Shown here piece by piece: positions 1 through 6,186 of a stretch of DNA of 7,667 bases; positions within the stretch are counted from its first letter, which is position 1, and each line of letters begins with the position of its first letter. Source of the stretch: Bacillota bacterium. Lineage in GTDB: Bacteria > Bacillota > Bacilli > Bacillales_B > DSM-18226. The DNA is taken from the NCBI GenBank assembly GCA_030705665.1, contig JAUZQA010000189.1, positions 1-7,667 on the forward strand, given 5' to 3'. Under the pieces are notes generated by a model. It had not been told where the DNA came from. It made no database searches and saw only the letters and a program-made list of their open reading frames with translations. The position numbers and the translations under genes are program-made.

Positions 1-1365
1 AGAGAAGAATGGGAAGAAAGAGCCTGTCTTGGCTATCAGCATTCCTAATGTTGTACTCATACCTGAAGAATTTATTACATAGGCAAAACCTACTACCGTC
101 ATGATTGTCAGGATTGGGAGTTTTAGCTCTTTGCACGTTTCCACAAACGTTTTTGCCCATTCACGCCAGGAAATTTTCACGATAAACTTTGTTGCAAGCG
201 CTGCCAAAAGAATAGCTGTTCCCGCAGCTCCCAAAACTTCTAACTTATAAACAGCCGGGATTGGAACACCCTTTCCATTTAGAATCAAATTATTTAAACC
301 AGGGACGGAAGGGGCGAACGTTAAGCTGCTTCCAAGAGCGTTAACTGCTTTCAAAACACCTGATGCACCTTCGTAATGACCTGTTAAAGCTGCTTTCACC
401 TGAGGAACACCCCATAGAGAAATAAAAGCTGTTAAGATTAAAAATGGAGACCAGGCTTTAAAAACTTCACCAGGTGTATGTTTTTCATGAAGATTGACAG
501 CTGTGGCTGCAACTTCAGCTTCAGCTTCGGATTGGAAACGGAAAGTCGTTTTTGGTTTCCAAAACTTCAAGAAAATCGCCGTAGCGAATAATGAAACTAA
601 TGCAGATAAAATATCCGGAAGCTCAGGTCCGATAAAATTGGAGCTTAGATATTGTGTAAAAGCAAATGATATTCCTGAAACTAAAATAGCAGGCAATACC
701 TCAAGCGCTTTCTTAAAGCCAGCCATAATAATAATTAGATACAAAGGGATAAATACAGAGATGAGCGGCAATTGACGACCGACCATTTTGGAAATTTCCA
801 TAGCCGGAATGCCTGTTGGCCCTTCCATTGCTGTAATTGGAATACCAATTGCACCAAAGGCTACAGGAGCTGTATTTGCTAATAAACAAAGTCCTGCCGC
901 GTATAATGGGTTAAATCCTAGTCCTACAAGCAATGCTGCCGAAATCGCAACTGGTGCGCCAAAACCTGCAGCCCCTTCAAGGAAGGCCCCGAACGAAAAA
1001 GCTACTAAAAGCGCTTGTAAGCGGCGGTCATCTGTAATGGATAATACAGAATTACGGATAATATCAAATTGCCCAGTTTTTACTGTTAATTTATAAAGAA
1101 ATACAGAAGTGATGATAATCCAGCCGATTGGGAGAACGCCATAAACTGCACCCTGGCTTGCTGACATAATAGCGGTGCCCGCCGGCATTTTATAGGCAAT
1201 TATGGAAACTGCCAACGCAACAAGCAGCGTCGTAATTCCAGCCATATACCCTTTCATACGTTTAATTGCTAATGCCCAGAAAAAGTATAAAATCGGGATT
1301 AAAGCTACCAGACCAGATAGTATTAAACTATTCCCAATAGGTGTAAAATTTTGCTGCCATGTCAT
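1..1365 (-). CDS. lctP: L-lactate/glycolate permease (LctP/LldP/GlcA family), partial: C-terminus beyond window
   Basis: Membrane permease that imports L-lactate or glycolate, probably with protons, across the cytoplasmic membrane. The 455 codons visible read from MTWQQNFTPIG and are open to the left edge. The family is usually about 540-560 residues, so roughly the last 90-100 are missing. The protein is strongly hydrophobic with many membrane segments. Family-typical stretches are EGAAGFGAPVAI (residues 130-141), NTAPVAFGAIG (164-174) and the TGSFFPFFS segment at the cut end. The start is the ATG at 1363-1365, with AGAGGTG six bases upstream. It follows glcD-glcF on the same strand after a 115-base gap. 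In E. coli the related GlcA permease sits in the glc operon, so glycolate is a likely substrate here. LctP and GlcA paralogues overlap in specificity, so lactate is equally possible. The family call is firm; the symbol is by family only. Confidence 0.93.
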   Translation of the reverse strand, partial: MTWQQNFTPIGNSLILSGLVALIPILYFFWALAIKRMKGYMAGITTLLVALAVSIIAYKMPAGTAIMSASQGAVYGVLPIGWIIITSVFLYKLTVKTGQFDIIRNSVLSITDDRRLQALLVAFSFGAFLEGAAGFGAPVAISAALLVGLGFNPLYAAGLCLLANTAPVAFGAIGIPITAMEGPTGIPAMEISKMVGRQLPLISVFIPLYLIIIMAGFKKALEVLPAILVSGISFAFTQYLSSNFIGPELPDILSALVSLFATAIFLKFWKPKTTFRFQSEAEAEVAATAVNLHEKHTPGEVFKAWSPFLILTAFISLWGVPQVKAALTGHYEGASGVLKAVNALGSSLTFAPSVPGLNNLILNGKGVPIPAVYKLEVLGAAGTAILLAALATKFIVKISWREWAKTFVETCKELKLPILTIMTVVGFAYVINSSGMSTTLGMLIAKTGSFFPFFS

Positions 1366-1432
1366 CCAAAACACCTCTTTTTTTTATTTTTAAACTACTA
1401 AATAATAAATTCTAATTTTTGCCTTAACCACG

Positions 1433-1446
1433 GGAGAGCGGTTTCA
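1433..1446 (-). promoter_or_regulatory. cre-like CcpA site upstream of the permease
   Basis: The minus strand reads TGAAACCGCTCTCC, which fits the cre consensus TGWAANCGNTNNCW at every fixed position except the last. It lies in the 115-base gap between glcF and the permease, about 70 bases before the permease start codon. I could not find a convincing -10/-35 pair in the gap: the best -10-like hexamer, TATTAT, has no good partner. The site could control an internal promoter or act as a roadblock on readthrough from glcDF. One such match could also occur by chance. Confidence 0.35.
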
Positions 1447-1480
1447 ATCTATTCCTGAAATAAGAGAGCACTAACATGAA

Positions 1481-2815
1481 CTATATCTTTTGAGCGTACT
1501 CCGCAGCTTCTAACAGCAGATCCGCAATATGTATGGCACGCATCTTGTCAGATAAGCCCTCTCGCTCAATACCAAGCTTCATTTGCAATAAGCAGCCTGG
1601 GTTCGCAGTAACTATCGTTGTTGCATCACTTGCTTTTACATTCTCCATTTTGTGATCCAGAATTTGCATCGACATCTCTGATTCTATAATGTTATAAATA
1701 CCAGCTGAGCCACAGCAACGGTCTGAATCTTTCGTCTCGCGGAACTCTGCACCTTTAATCGCTTTAAGAAGGACACGGGGATCACCGGATACTCCCATTA
1801 CATTTCGTAAGTGACAAGAATCTTGATAAGTAATCACTTGTGCTGGTAAGTGTAGCGGGTATTCAAAAAATTTAAGTTCAACAAGCAGAGTGGAAATATC
1901 TCTCAATTTTACAACAAATGCTTCTGCACGATCTTTCCATTCAGGATCATCTTTGAGCAGGTGATCATAGTCAATCAGAAAGGCTCCACATCCACCCGCA
2001 TTTGTGATAATGTAGTCTATTTCAAGTTCTTCAAACGCTTTGATATTACGTTTAGATAGACCCTTCGCAGCATCTTTTTCACCACTATGCCCATGCAAAG
2101 CCCCGCAGCAGGCTTGATTTTGAGGAATGACAACTTCACATCCCGCCATTTGCAATAGTTTCATCGTCGCATTATTTGTATCGAGAAACATTGTATCCAT
2201 TAAACATCCGGAAAAGAAGGCAACTCGTTTTTTCAGAATTCCGTCAGCCACTAAACGAGTAGGACGGTTAGCCATTTCCTTCATCGTTGGCGCCTTTGGA
2301 AGTACTTTTTCAATCGTAGCCAGGTTATCAGGCAAAAGCTTTAAGAAACCCGTTTTACGAGCAACGGTTTGTAAGCCTGAGCGTTGATATACACCAAGAA
2401 GACCTGTTGCCAACCGCATACGGTTTTGATGCGGAAAAAGCCCTTGAAATACAGCCTTACGCACTACACGTACAGGCAGTGAATGTTTTTTGTTTTGATT
2501 AATAATATCTCGTGCCTCTTCCAATAAATGGCCATATTTAACACCTGATGGACAAACAGGCTCACAAGCACGACAGCCAAGACAAAGTTCCAACGTACGC
2601 TCTACATCTTCATTCGGCTCAATTAAACCATCAACGACAGCCTTCATAAGCGCGATACGCCCGCGTGGAGAATGAGACTCTTTGAAGCCTGACTCGATAT
2701 ACGTTGGGCAAGACGGCAAGCAAAAGCCACAGCGCATACAATTCAATAGCTGATCTTCATCCATCCGTTCTTTAAACTGTTCCTGGATGCTGTTACGTTC
2801 TTTCAAGGTTGTCAT
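1481..2815 (-). CDS. glcF: Glycolate oxidase iron-sulfur subunit GlcF (YsfD-type)
   Basis: A 444-residue Fe-S electron-transfer subunit that partners GlcD in oxidising glycolate (or another 2-hydroxy acid) to the 2-oxo acid at the inner face of the membrane. Two ferredoxin-type 4Fe-4S motifs are complete: C26-x2-C29-x2-C32-x3-C36-P and C78-x2-C81-x2-C84-x3-C88-P. Two cysteine-rich CCG domains follow: GCL at 203-205 with CCG at 236-238, and DSCH at 332-335 with CCG at 367-369. Further GC pairs lie at 275-276 and 407-408. This matches the GlcF/LutA/HdrB architecture. Length agrees with the Bacillus YsfD family. Its ATG overlaps the glcD stop as ATGA, indicating translational coupling. A GGTGGT stretch inside the end of glcD can serve as ribosome binding site. 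LutA is ruled out because it is only about 240 residues and has no N-terminal ferredoxin domain. Confidence 0.95.
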   Translation of the reverse strand: MTTLKERNSIQEQFKERMDEDQLLNCMRCGFCLPSCPTYIESGFKESHSPRGRIALMKAVVDGLIEPNEDVERTLELCLGCRACEPVCPSGVKYGHLLEEARDIINQNKKHSLPVRVVRKAVFQGLFPHQNRMRLATGLLGVYQRSGLQTVARKTGFLKLLPDNLATIEKVLPKAPTMKEMANRPTRLVADGILKKRVAFFSGCLMDTMFLDTNNATMKLLQMAGCEVVIPQNQACCGALHGHSGEKDAAKGLSKRNIKAFEELEIDYIITNAGGCGAFLIDYDHLLKDDPEWKDRAEAFVVKLRDISTLLVELKFFEYPLHLPAQVITYQDSCHLRNVMGVSGDPRVLLKAIKGAEFRETKDSDRCCGSAGIYNIIESEMSMQILDHKMENVKASDATTIVTANPGCLLQMKLGIEREGLSDKMRAIHIADLLLEAAEYAQKI

Positions 2816-4224
2816 CTTGTTACCACCACCCGTTTACGAGAATCTTTAGCAAATACCTTACCAGGGTTCATAATGTTATTTGGATCAAAGGCAGCTTTTA
2901 TAGCTTTCATTGCTGCAATCCCCTCTTTTCCGAGCTTTAATTCAAGATAAGGGGCTTTCATGACACCAACGCCGTGTTCACCTGTAATAGTGCCGCCAAG
3001 TTCAACCGCTTTTTCAAATATTTCAGCGAATGCCTTTTCCACACGTTCAATTTCATCGTGGTTACGTGAATCTGTTGGACAGGTTGGATGGAGATTTCCA
3101 TCTCCGGCATGACCAAATGTACAAATATTGACATCGTATTTTTTTGCGATTTCATTTATGGCACGAACCATCTTCGCAATTTCAGAACGTGGAACAGTTG
3201 CATCCTCCAAAATGGTTGTTGGTTTCAAACGAGCTAGTGCCGATAAAGCCGCACGGCGTGCTGTTCTTAATGCCATTGCTTGCTCCTCAGATTGTGCCAC
3301 TTCAACAGATACGGCATGTTCCATTTTACAAATCTCGGAAATACTTTTCATATCACGCTCAACCACTTGAAGAGGGCCATCTTGTTCAATTAAAAGCACC
3401 GCTTGTACATTAGTCGGCAAGCCTATCTTCGCAAAGTCTTCTACAACTTGAAGTGTCGGCTGATCTAAAAATTCCAGAGTGGTTGGGATAATCTTATTGG
3501 CAATTACTTTTGAAACAGAACGTGCCGCAGCATCAATATCCTGATATAGAGCCAGCATTGTTCTCTTCGTTTCTGGCATAGGAATTAATTTTAGAGTCGC
3601 TTCAGTGATGATACCTAAAGTTCCTTCAGAACCGACGAATAATCGGGTCAAATCATAACCAGCCACGTCTTTTGCCAGCTTGCCGCCTGTACGGATAATG
3701 TCACCATTAGCGAGTACAATTTCAAGGGAGATGACATAATCCCGGGTTACCCCGTATTTTAAGCCTCGCAAGCCACCGGAATTTTCGTTAATATTGCCGC
3801 CAATCGTCGAAATCTTCATAGAGCTTGGATCTGGAGGATAGAACATACCTTTTGCTTCCACCTGATTGATCATATTGAGTGTAACCACACCAGGCTGAAC
3901 AGTAACTGTCAAATTTTCCTCATCAATATCCAAAATTCGGTTCATATGACGAAACAACAAAACAAGTCCGCCTTCAGTTGGGCAAGTACCTGCACAAAGG
4001 TTTGTACCGGAGCCACGGGGGACGATTGCAACGTTATGCTCATTGCAAACTTTTACAATGTCAGAAACTTGTTTTGCGTCATAAGGAGATATCACCCCAT
4101 CTGGCATCGATTGGAACTGAGGAGTCGCGTCATACGAATATACTAGCCGACCGGCCTTTGAATCATCGTAATTTTCAACACCGACGATTTCTATTAATCT
4201 CTTTTTTACATGGGCTGTTATCAT
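2812..4224 (-). CDS. glcD: Glycolate oxidase FAD-binding subunit GlcD (YsfC-type)
   Basis: A 470-residue flavoprotein dehydrogenase that oxidises glycolate (possibly D- or L-lactate) to the 2-oxo acid and passes electrons to GlcF. The N-terminal PCMH-type FAD domain shows the FAD pyrophosphate loop PRGSGTNLCAG (69-79), IGGNINENSGGLRGLKYG (141-158), DVAGYDL (186-192) and GSEGTLGIITE (198-208). The C-terminal FAD-linked oxidase domain has FGHAGDGNLHP (370-380), GEHGVGVMKAPYL (415-427) and FDPNNIMNPGK (446-456), all family hallmarks. I chose the ATG at 4222-4224 because AAAGGTG lies nine bases upstream. An in-frame GTG four codons earlier sits inside that ribosome binding site and is unlikely to be used. 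The gene is the first of the module, overlapping glcF by four bases. Substrate preference cannot be read from sequence; the pairing with a GlcF and a lactate/glycolate permease favours glycolate. Confidence 0.95.
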   Translation of the reverse strand: MITAHVKKRLIEIVGVENYDDSKAGRLVYSYDATPQFQSMPDGVISPYDAKQVSDIVKVCNEHNVAIVPRGSGTNLCAGTCPTEGGLVLLFRHMNRILDIDEENLTVTVQPGVVTLNMINQVEAKGMFYPPDPSSMKISTIGGNINENSGGLRGLKYGVTRDYVISLEIVLANGDIIRTGGKLAKDVAGYDLTRLFVGSEGTLGIITEATLKLIPMPETKRTMLALYQDIDAAARSVSKVIANKIIPTTLEFLDQPTLQVVEDFAKIGLPTNVQAVLLIEQDGPLQVVERDMKSISEICKMEHAVSVEVAQSEEQAMALRTARRAALSALARLKPTTILEDATVPRSEIAKMVRAINEIAKKYDVNICTFGHAGDGNLHPTCPTDSRNHDEIERVEKAFAEIFEKAVELGGTITGEHGVGVMKAPYLELKLGKEGIAAMKAIKAAFDPNNIMNPGKVFAKDSRKRVVVTR

Positions 4225-4256
4225 TCCTACACACACCTTTACTTAGACATATATAA

Positions 4257-4296
4257 AGAGAAACAACTTCGGACATGTTTTTTTCTTCGTTTCTCT
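4257..4296 (-). other. Inverted repeat in the glcD leader
   Basis: Eight-base arms AGAGAAAC (4257-4264) and GTTTCTCT (4289-4296) are perfectly complementary and enclose 24 bases. They lie between the predicted glcD start point (about 4299) and its ribosome binding site, so the mRNA leader could form a long-loop hairpin at its very 5' end. There is no U-run directly after the second arm, so it is not a classical terminator. It may stabilise the mRNA or have no function. Confidence 0.3.
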
Positions 4297-4305
4297 CCTT
4301 CTATC

Positions 4306-4334
4306 ATGATAAAGGAGTATGTAAGCCCTTTCTA
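4306..4334 (-). promoter_or_regulatory. Predicted sigma-A promoter of glcD-glcF
   Basis: On the minus strand a -35 hexamer TAGAAA (4329-4334, 4/6 to consensus) and a -10 hexamer TATCAT (4306-4311, 5/6) are separated by exactly 17 bases. Transcription would start near 4299, leaving a leader of about 75 bases before the glcD ATG. The imperfect -35 would suit an activated promoter. An alternative -35, TTGAAA (4354-4359), has only a poor -10 partner. Confidence 0.5.
4320..4333 (+). promoter_or_regulatory. cre-like CcpA site in the glcD promoter
   Basis: The plus strand reads TGTAAGCCCTTTCT, matching the cre consensus TGWAANCGNTNNCW at all fixed positions except the central G. It lies almost wholly between the predicted -35 and -10 boxes of glcD, where bound CcpA would block RNA polymerase. 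Glucose repression of a secondary-carbon-source module such as glycolate/lactate use would be expected. The central CG is usually well kept in cre sites, so this mismatch weakens the call. Confidence 0.4.
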
Positions 4335-4348
4335 TGGATATATATCCA
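4335..4348. promoter_or_regulatory. Perfect 14-base palindrome, candidate activator operator for glcDF
   Basis: TGGATATATATCCA reads the same on both strands. Its inner edge touches the predicted -35 hexamer of glcD, so it would be centred near -43 relative to the start point, a position typical for activator sites. It also lies just after the stop of the broken CdaR/PucR-like gene, whose family usually controls neighbouring catabolic genes. The centre is AT-rich, so chance palindromy is possible, but perfect 14-base symmetry at this position is suggestive. Confidence 0.45.
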
Positions 4349-4362
4349 AAGTTTTTCAATAT

Positions 4363-4659
4363 TTACCATATCTTTTTGTATGATAATCCAAAAAAATATA
4401 GAGCTAAATACAAACTAACAACATTCGGGAAATATTTTAAGTTCAATTCTGTTAACTCAGCTAGCTTTTTAATTCGGTAATACAGCGTATTAATATGGAC
4501 GTGCAGCCTTGAAGCCGTGAATTTTAAGGACATATTTTGTTCGAAAAACGTGTAAAACATTTCAAGAATCTCTTCATCTGATACTACTGTTTGAAGTATC
4601 GCTGAGTAAATTGGGTAGCAGTACTGATCTCTTCCAAGCAAAAGTCTAAAATATTGATT
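4363..4659 (-). pseudogene. C-terminal remnant of a CdaR/PucR-type (YsfB-like) transcriptional regulator
   Basis: From about 4659 down to the TAA at 4363-4365 the frame encodes only the end of a PucR/CdaR-family regulator: NQYFRLLL, then LHVHINTLYYRIKKLAELT (residues 46-64 counted from the TTG at 4639-4641), the signature of the C-terminal HTH_30 DNA-binding domain. Full-length relatives are roughly 290-400 residues, with a large N-terminal effector part that is absent. Upstream the frame closes at a TAA at 4699-4701, inside the DUF1450 gene. It contains no ATG, GTG or TTG above 4641, and no ribosome binding site precedes that TTG. The gene lies on the same strand just before glcD, where a YsfB-like regulator would be expected. 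I read it as a 5'-truncated pseudogene. Expression of a free HTH domain through coupling to the upstream gene cannot be excluded. Confidence 0.75.
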
Positions 4660-4660
4660 T

Positions 4661-4900
4661 TTATGAGTTTTCTTTTTGAACAGCCTGAAGAATTTGTTTT
4701 ACCAAGGATTCCCCATCACTTGCTTCAATGGTTGTAAGCTGAATCCGGCAAAATGGCTGTACCCTGCATTTTAAGCATCGTCTGAAGCAATCAACGACAC
4801 GAACTTCAACATGCTCGTTATATTTCCGCCTTAAGCTTTCAATGGCTTTGCCTGTCTCAGTTAATTGAATGTTTCGCTCACAAAACTTAGCAACTCTCAT
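4661..4900 (-). CDS. Small cysteine-rich DUF1450 (YuzB-like) protein
   Basis: A 79-residue cytoplasmic protein resembling the DUF1450 family of small Firmicute proteins of unknown function, which are thought to adopt a thioredoxin-like fold. The pattern fits: MRVAKFCERN at the N-terminus, then DCFRRCLKC (37-45) and a PF motif (49-50). Cysteines are C7, C38, C42, C45 and C51, suggesting metal or Fe-S binding or redox activity; this is inference. The usual 'PFALVNGE' stretch is altered to PFCRIQLTTIE. I chose the ATG at 4898-4900 because AAAGGA lies seven bases upstream; an in-frame ATG ten codons earlier has no such site and falls in the terminator hairpin. The stop lies directly before the truncated regulator. 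No separate promoter is obvious, so it may depend on readthrough of the upstream hairpin. Confidence 0.75.
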   Translation of the reverse strand: MRVAKFCERNIQLTETGKAIESLRRKYNEHVEVRVVDCFRRCLKCRVQPFCRIQLTTIEASDGESLVKQILQAVQKENS

Positions 4901-4928
4901 CTCTTTATCCTTTCTTGATAGAAAATGC

Positions 4929-4988
4929 AAAATGGACCATCACTGGAAACCCCAATGCTTTATCGTGGTTTCGTTAATGGTCCATTTT
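4929..4988 (-). terminator. Two-tier hairpin, likely rho-independent terminator of the bicupin gene
   Basis: Twelve-base perfect arms AAAATGGACCAT (4929-4940) and ATGGTCCATTTT (4977-4988) enclose 36 bases, which themselves contain a second stem GAAACC (4946-4951) / GGTTTC (4967-4972) with a 15-base loop. On the minus strand the closing arm ends in ATTTTGCATTTTC, a broken U-run. On the plus strand it is followed by TTTTTCTATTTT, so it could also stop plus-strand transcripts. It lies about 50 bases after the bicupin stop and 28 bases before the DUF1450 start codon. Confidence 0.7.
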
Positions 4989-5007
4989 TCTATTTTAGTT
5001 AAAGAAA

Positions 5008-5023
5008 GTAAGGCCCATCTTAC
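5008..5023. repeat. Short inverted repeat just after the bicupin stop
   Basis: GTAAG (5008-5012) and CTTAC (5019-5023) pair across a six-base loop. On the minus strand the second arm is followed by TTTCTTT, so it could be a weak extra terminator ahead of the larger hairpin at 4929-4988. Five-base arms are common by chance. Confidence 0.25.
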
Positions 5024-5037
5024 AGAGCCCGTAATTT

Positions 5038-6006
5038 CTATTCTTCAGTGTAATGCGCAAATTGAATATCCAATGTACGGAGATAGGTTTGAAGACCAGC
5101 ATCTTGAATTGGGATAATAAACGCTGCTTCTCCGGATTCATTATGGTGAGAGTGCCATAATCCAGGTGGTGTAACAAAAGCTTTTCCTGTTACCCAATCA
5201 ATGCGGATCGGATCAATAATTTGTTGAGTGATGGGGTCAATTTTATCTCCAACCAATGTATACGTACCTGGTGCTGCGTATGCGACAAAATCAAGCGCTA
5301 CTGATTTATGGCTATGCGGAGCTTGGTTAGATCCCACTGGAACGATACCAAACATTGCCCATAATACGTGCGTAATGGTAAGTGTTTGGTCAAATTTTTG
5401 GTTGTTTAATAAAATCGAAATGCGATTCTTCGTATGAGCATCAGGTGCACTAGCTACCTCGTCCAACTTAGCCTTTGCTGCTTCAGCTGTAAAAAGGGTT
5501 GGTGTGAAGCGTGCTTCTGTTGCTTTGGCACCAAGGTAATCAAGCAATGGTGTATCTAAGATATAGTAGATGGTTGTATCTTCTTTAGCAATGTGACGAC
5601 TAACTGAACCAGCTGGAAGTGTTAAGAAGTCACCTTTCCTCCAGTTGATTGTTTCATTATTTACTTCTGTGCTGCCTGCTCCAGAAATAATATAATAAAG
5701 TTCGCTTGTTGCGTTTGGCTGTGTTTGAAGCGAATCTCCAGCATTAATTCGGATAAAGTTAGCAAGAAGTGATGGGCTTGTTGCCGGATATTCCGTTCTT
5801 AATTCTTTTGAAAGGTCTAGTGTTACAATCCGAGTTTCCCCTGAGTTATATAATTCTGGTGAAAATTCTTTAGCAGGGACTTGACTGATAATGCCGCTGC
5901 CAATTGGATCTGCTGCGGTAGTATATTCGTAAAAACGGGCATCCCCTGTCCAGTTTTCATTTATTTCTCCCACGATTAATTTACCTGATTGAACTTTGTT
6001 TGACAT
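5038..6006 (-). CDS. Bicupin protein related to gentisate 1,2-dioxygenases
   Basis: A 322-residue soluble protein with two cupin barrels, as in gentisate and related ring-cleaving dioxygenases that use a mononuclear iron. The C-terminal cupin (about 215-315) carries the likely metal ligands: PHSH (230-233), then TPPGLWHSHHNES (279-291). The ending PIQDAGLQTYLRTLDI (299-314) is typical of this group. The N-terminal cupin (about 80-151) keeps the fold pattern SELYYIISGAGS and GDFLTLPAGSVSRH, but lacks the HxH pair (it reads QPNATSE) and is probably structural. PLLDYLGAKATEARFTP (153-169) resembles the linker of gentisate dioxygenases. The start is the ATG at 6004-6006, with AGGGGGAA about six bases upstream; reading further up in frame gives 42 atypical residues that cross the promoter. 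It has its own promoter and terminator. The true substrate is unknown; a non-catalytic or isomerase role is possible. Confidence 0.82.
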   Translation of the reverse strand: MSNKVQSGKLIVGEINENWTGDARFYEYTTAADPIGSGIISQVPAKEFSPELYNSGETRIVTLDLSKELRTEYPATSPSLLANFIRINAGDSLQTQPNATSELYYIISGAGSTEVNNETINWRKGDFLTLPAGSVSRHIAKEDTTIYYILDTPLLDYLGAKATEARFTPTLFTAEAAKAKLDEVASAPDAHTKNRISILLNNQKFDQTLTITHVLWAMFGIVPVGSNQAPHSHKSVALDFVAYAAPGTYTLVGDKIDPITQQIIDPIRIDWVTGKAFVTPPGLWHSHHNESGEAAFIIPIQDAGLQTYLRTLDIQFAHYTEE

Positions 6007-6025
6007 GTGAATTCCCCCTATCAGC

Positions 6026-6041
6026 ATGATGTTAATATCAT
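6026..6041. promoter_or_regulatory. Operator-like near-palindrome over the bicupin start point
   Basis: ATGATGTTAATATCAT is a 16-base palindrome with a single unmatched base pair per half (ATGAT arms perfect, GTTAAT centre). It covers the -10 box and predicted start point of the bicupin promoter, the usual place for a repressor such as MarR, TetR or GntR types. No regulator gene is next to it in this window. Confidence 0.4.
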
Positions 6042-6065
6042 AACTTGAATGAGGAGAAATGTTAA
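6037..6065 (-). promoter_or_regulatory. Sigma-A promoter of the bicupin gene
   Basis: The minus strand has -35 TTAACA (6060-6065, 5/6) and -10 TATGAT (6037-6042, 5/6) with a 17-base spacer. The start point would be near 6030, giving a leader of about 24 bases that contains the strong AGGGGGAA ribosome binding site. This supports the choice of the ATG at 6006. The rest of the 180-base gap up to 6186 is very AT-rich, and I see no gene in it. Confidence 0.7.
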
Positions 6066-6186
6066 ATATAAAATTTATATCACTACGATATATTTTATAA
6101 TCGATCAATAGGTGATAGAAATGGAACTTCAATCAATTACACTATTTTATTTTTATTGCTGTAGACGGGCTTTTTTAGGTACTTCG

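Noticed and set aside
701..718. A cre-like sequence (AAGAAAGCGCTTGA on the minus strand) inside the permease gene
   Set aside because: It misses several fixed cre positions, including the terminal ones, and encodes the ordinary residues KKALE within the coding frame.
494..1393. Open plus-strand frames opposite the permease gene
   Set aside because: They are antisense to a clear permease coding frame, show no family resemblance, and have no convincing ribosome binding sites.
3128..3413. Two overlapping plus-strand frames opposite glcD
   Set aside because: They mirror the conserved glcD coding sequence in other frames and have no independent support.
4225..4236. A GTG start for glcD four codons upstream of the chosen ATG
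   Set aside because: The GTG lies inside the AAAGGTG ribosome binding site that is correctly spaced for the ATG at 4222-4224; no other binding site precedes the GTG.
4901..4930. An earlier ATG for the DUF1450 gene at 4930
   Set aside because: It lies at the base of the terminator hairpin without a ribosome binding site, whereas AAAGGA is well spaced for the ATG at 4900.
4600..5040. A mobile element as the cause of the regulator truncation
   Set aside because: No transposase, terminal inverted repeats or target duplications are visible; the nested hairpin at 4929-4988 looks like a terminator, and the breakpoint itself has no repeat.
6007..6132. A longer bicupin reading frame starting at 6132
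   Set aside because: The extra 42 residues cross the -35/-10 promoter and the strong ribosome binding site for the ATG at 6006, and do not resemble the family N-terminus.
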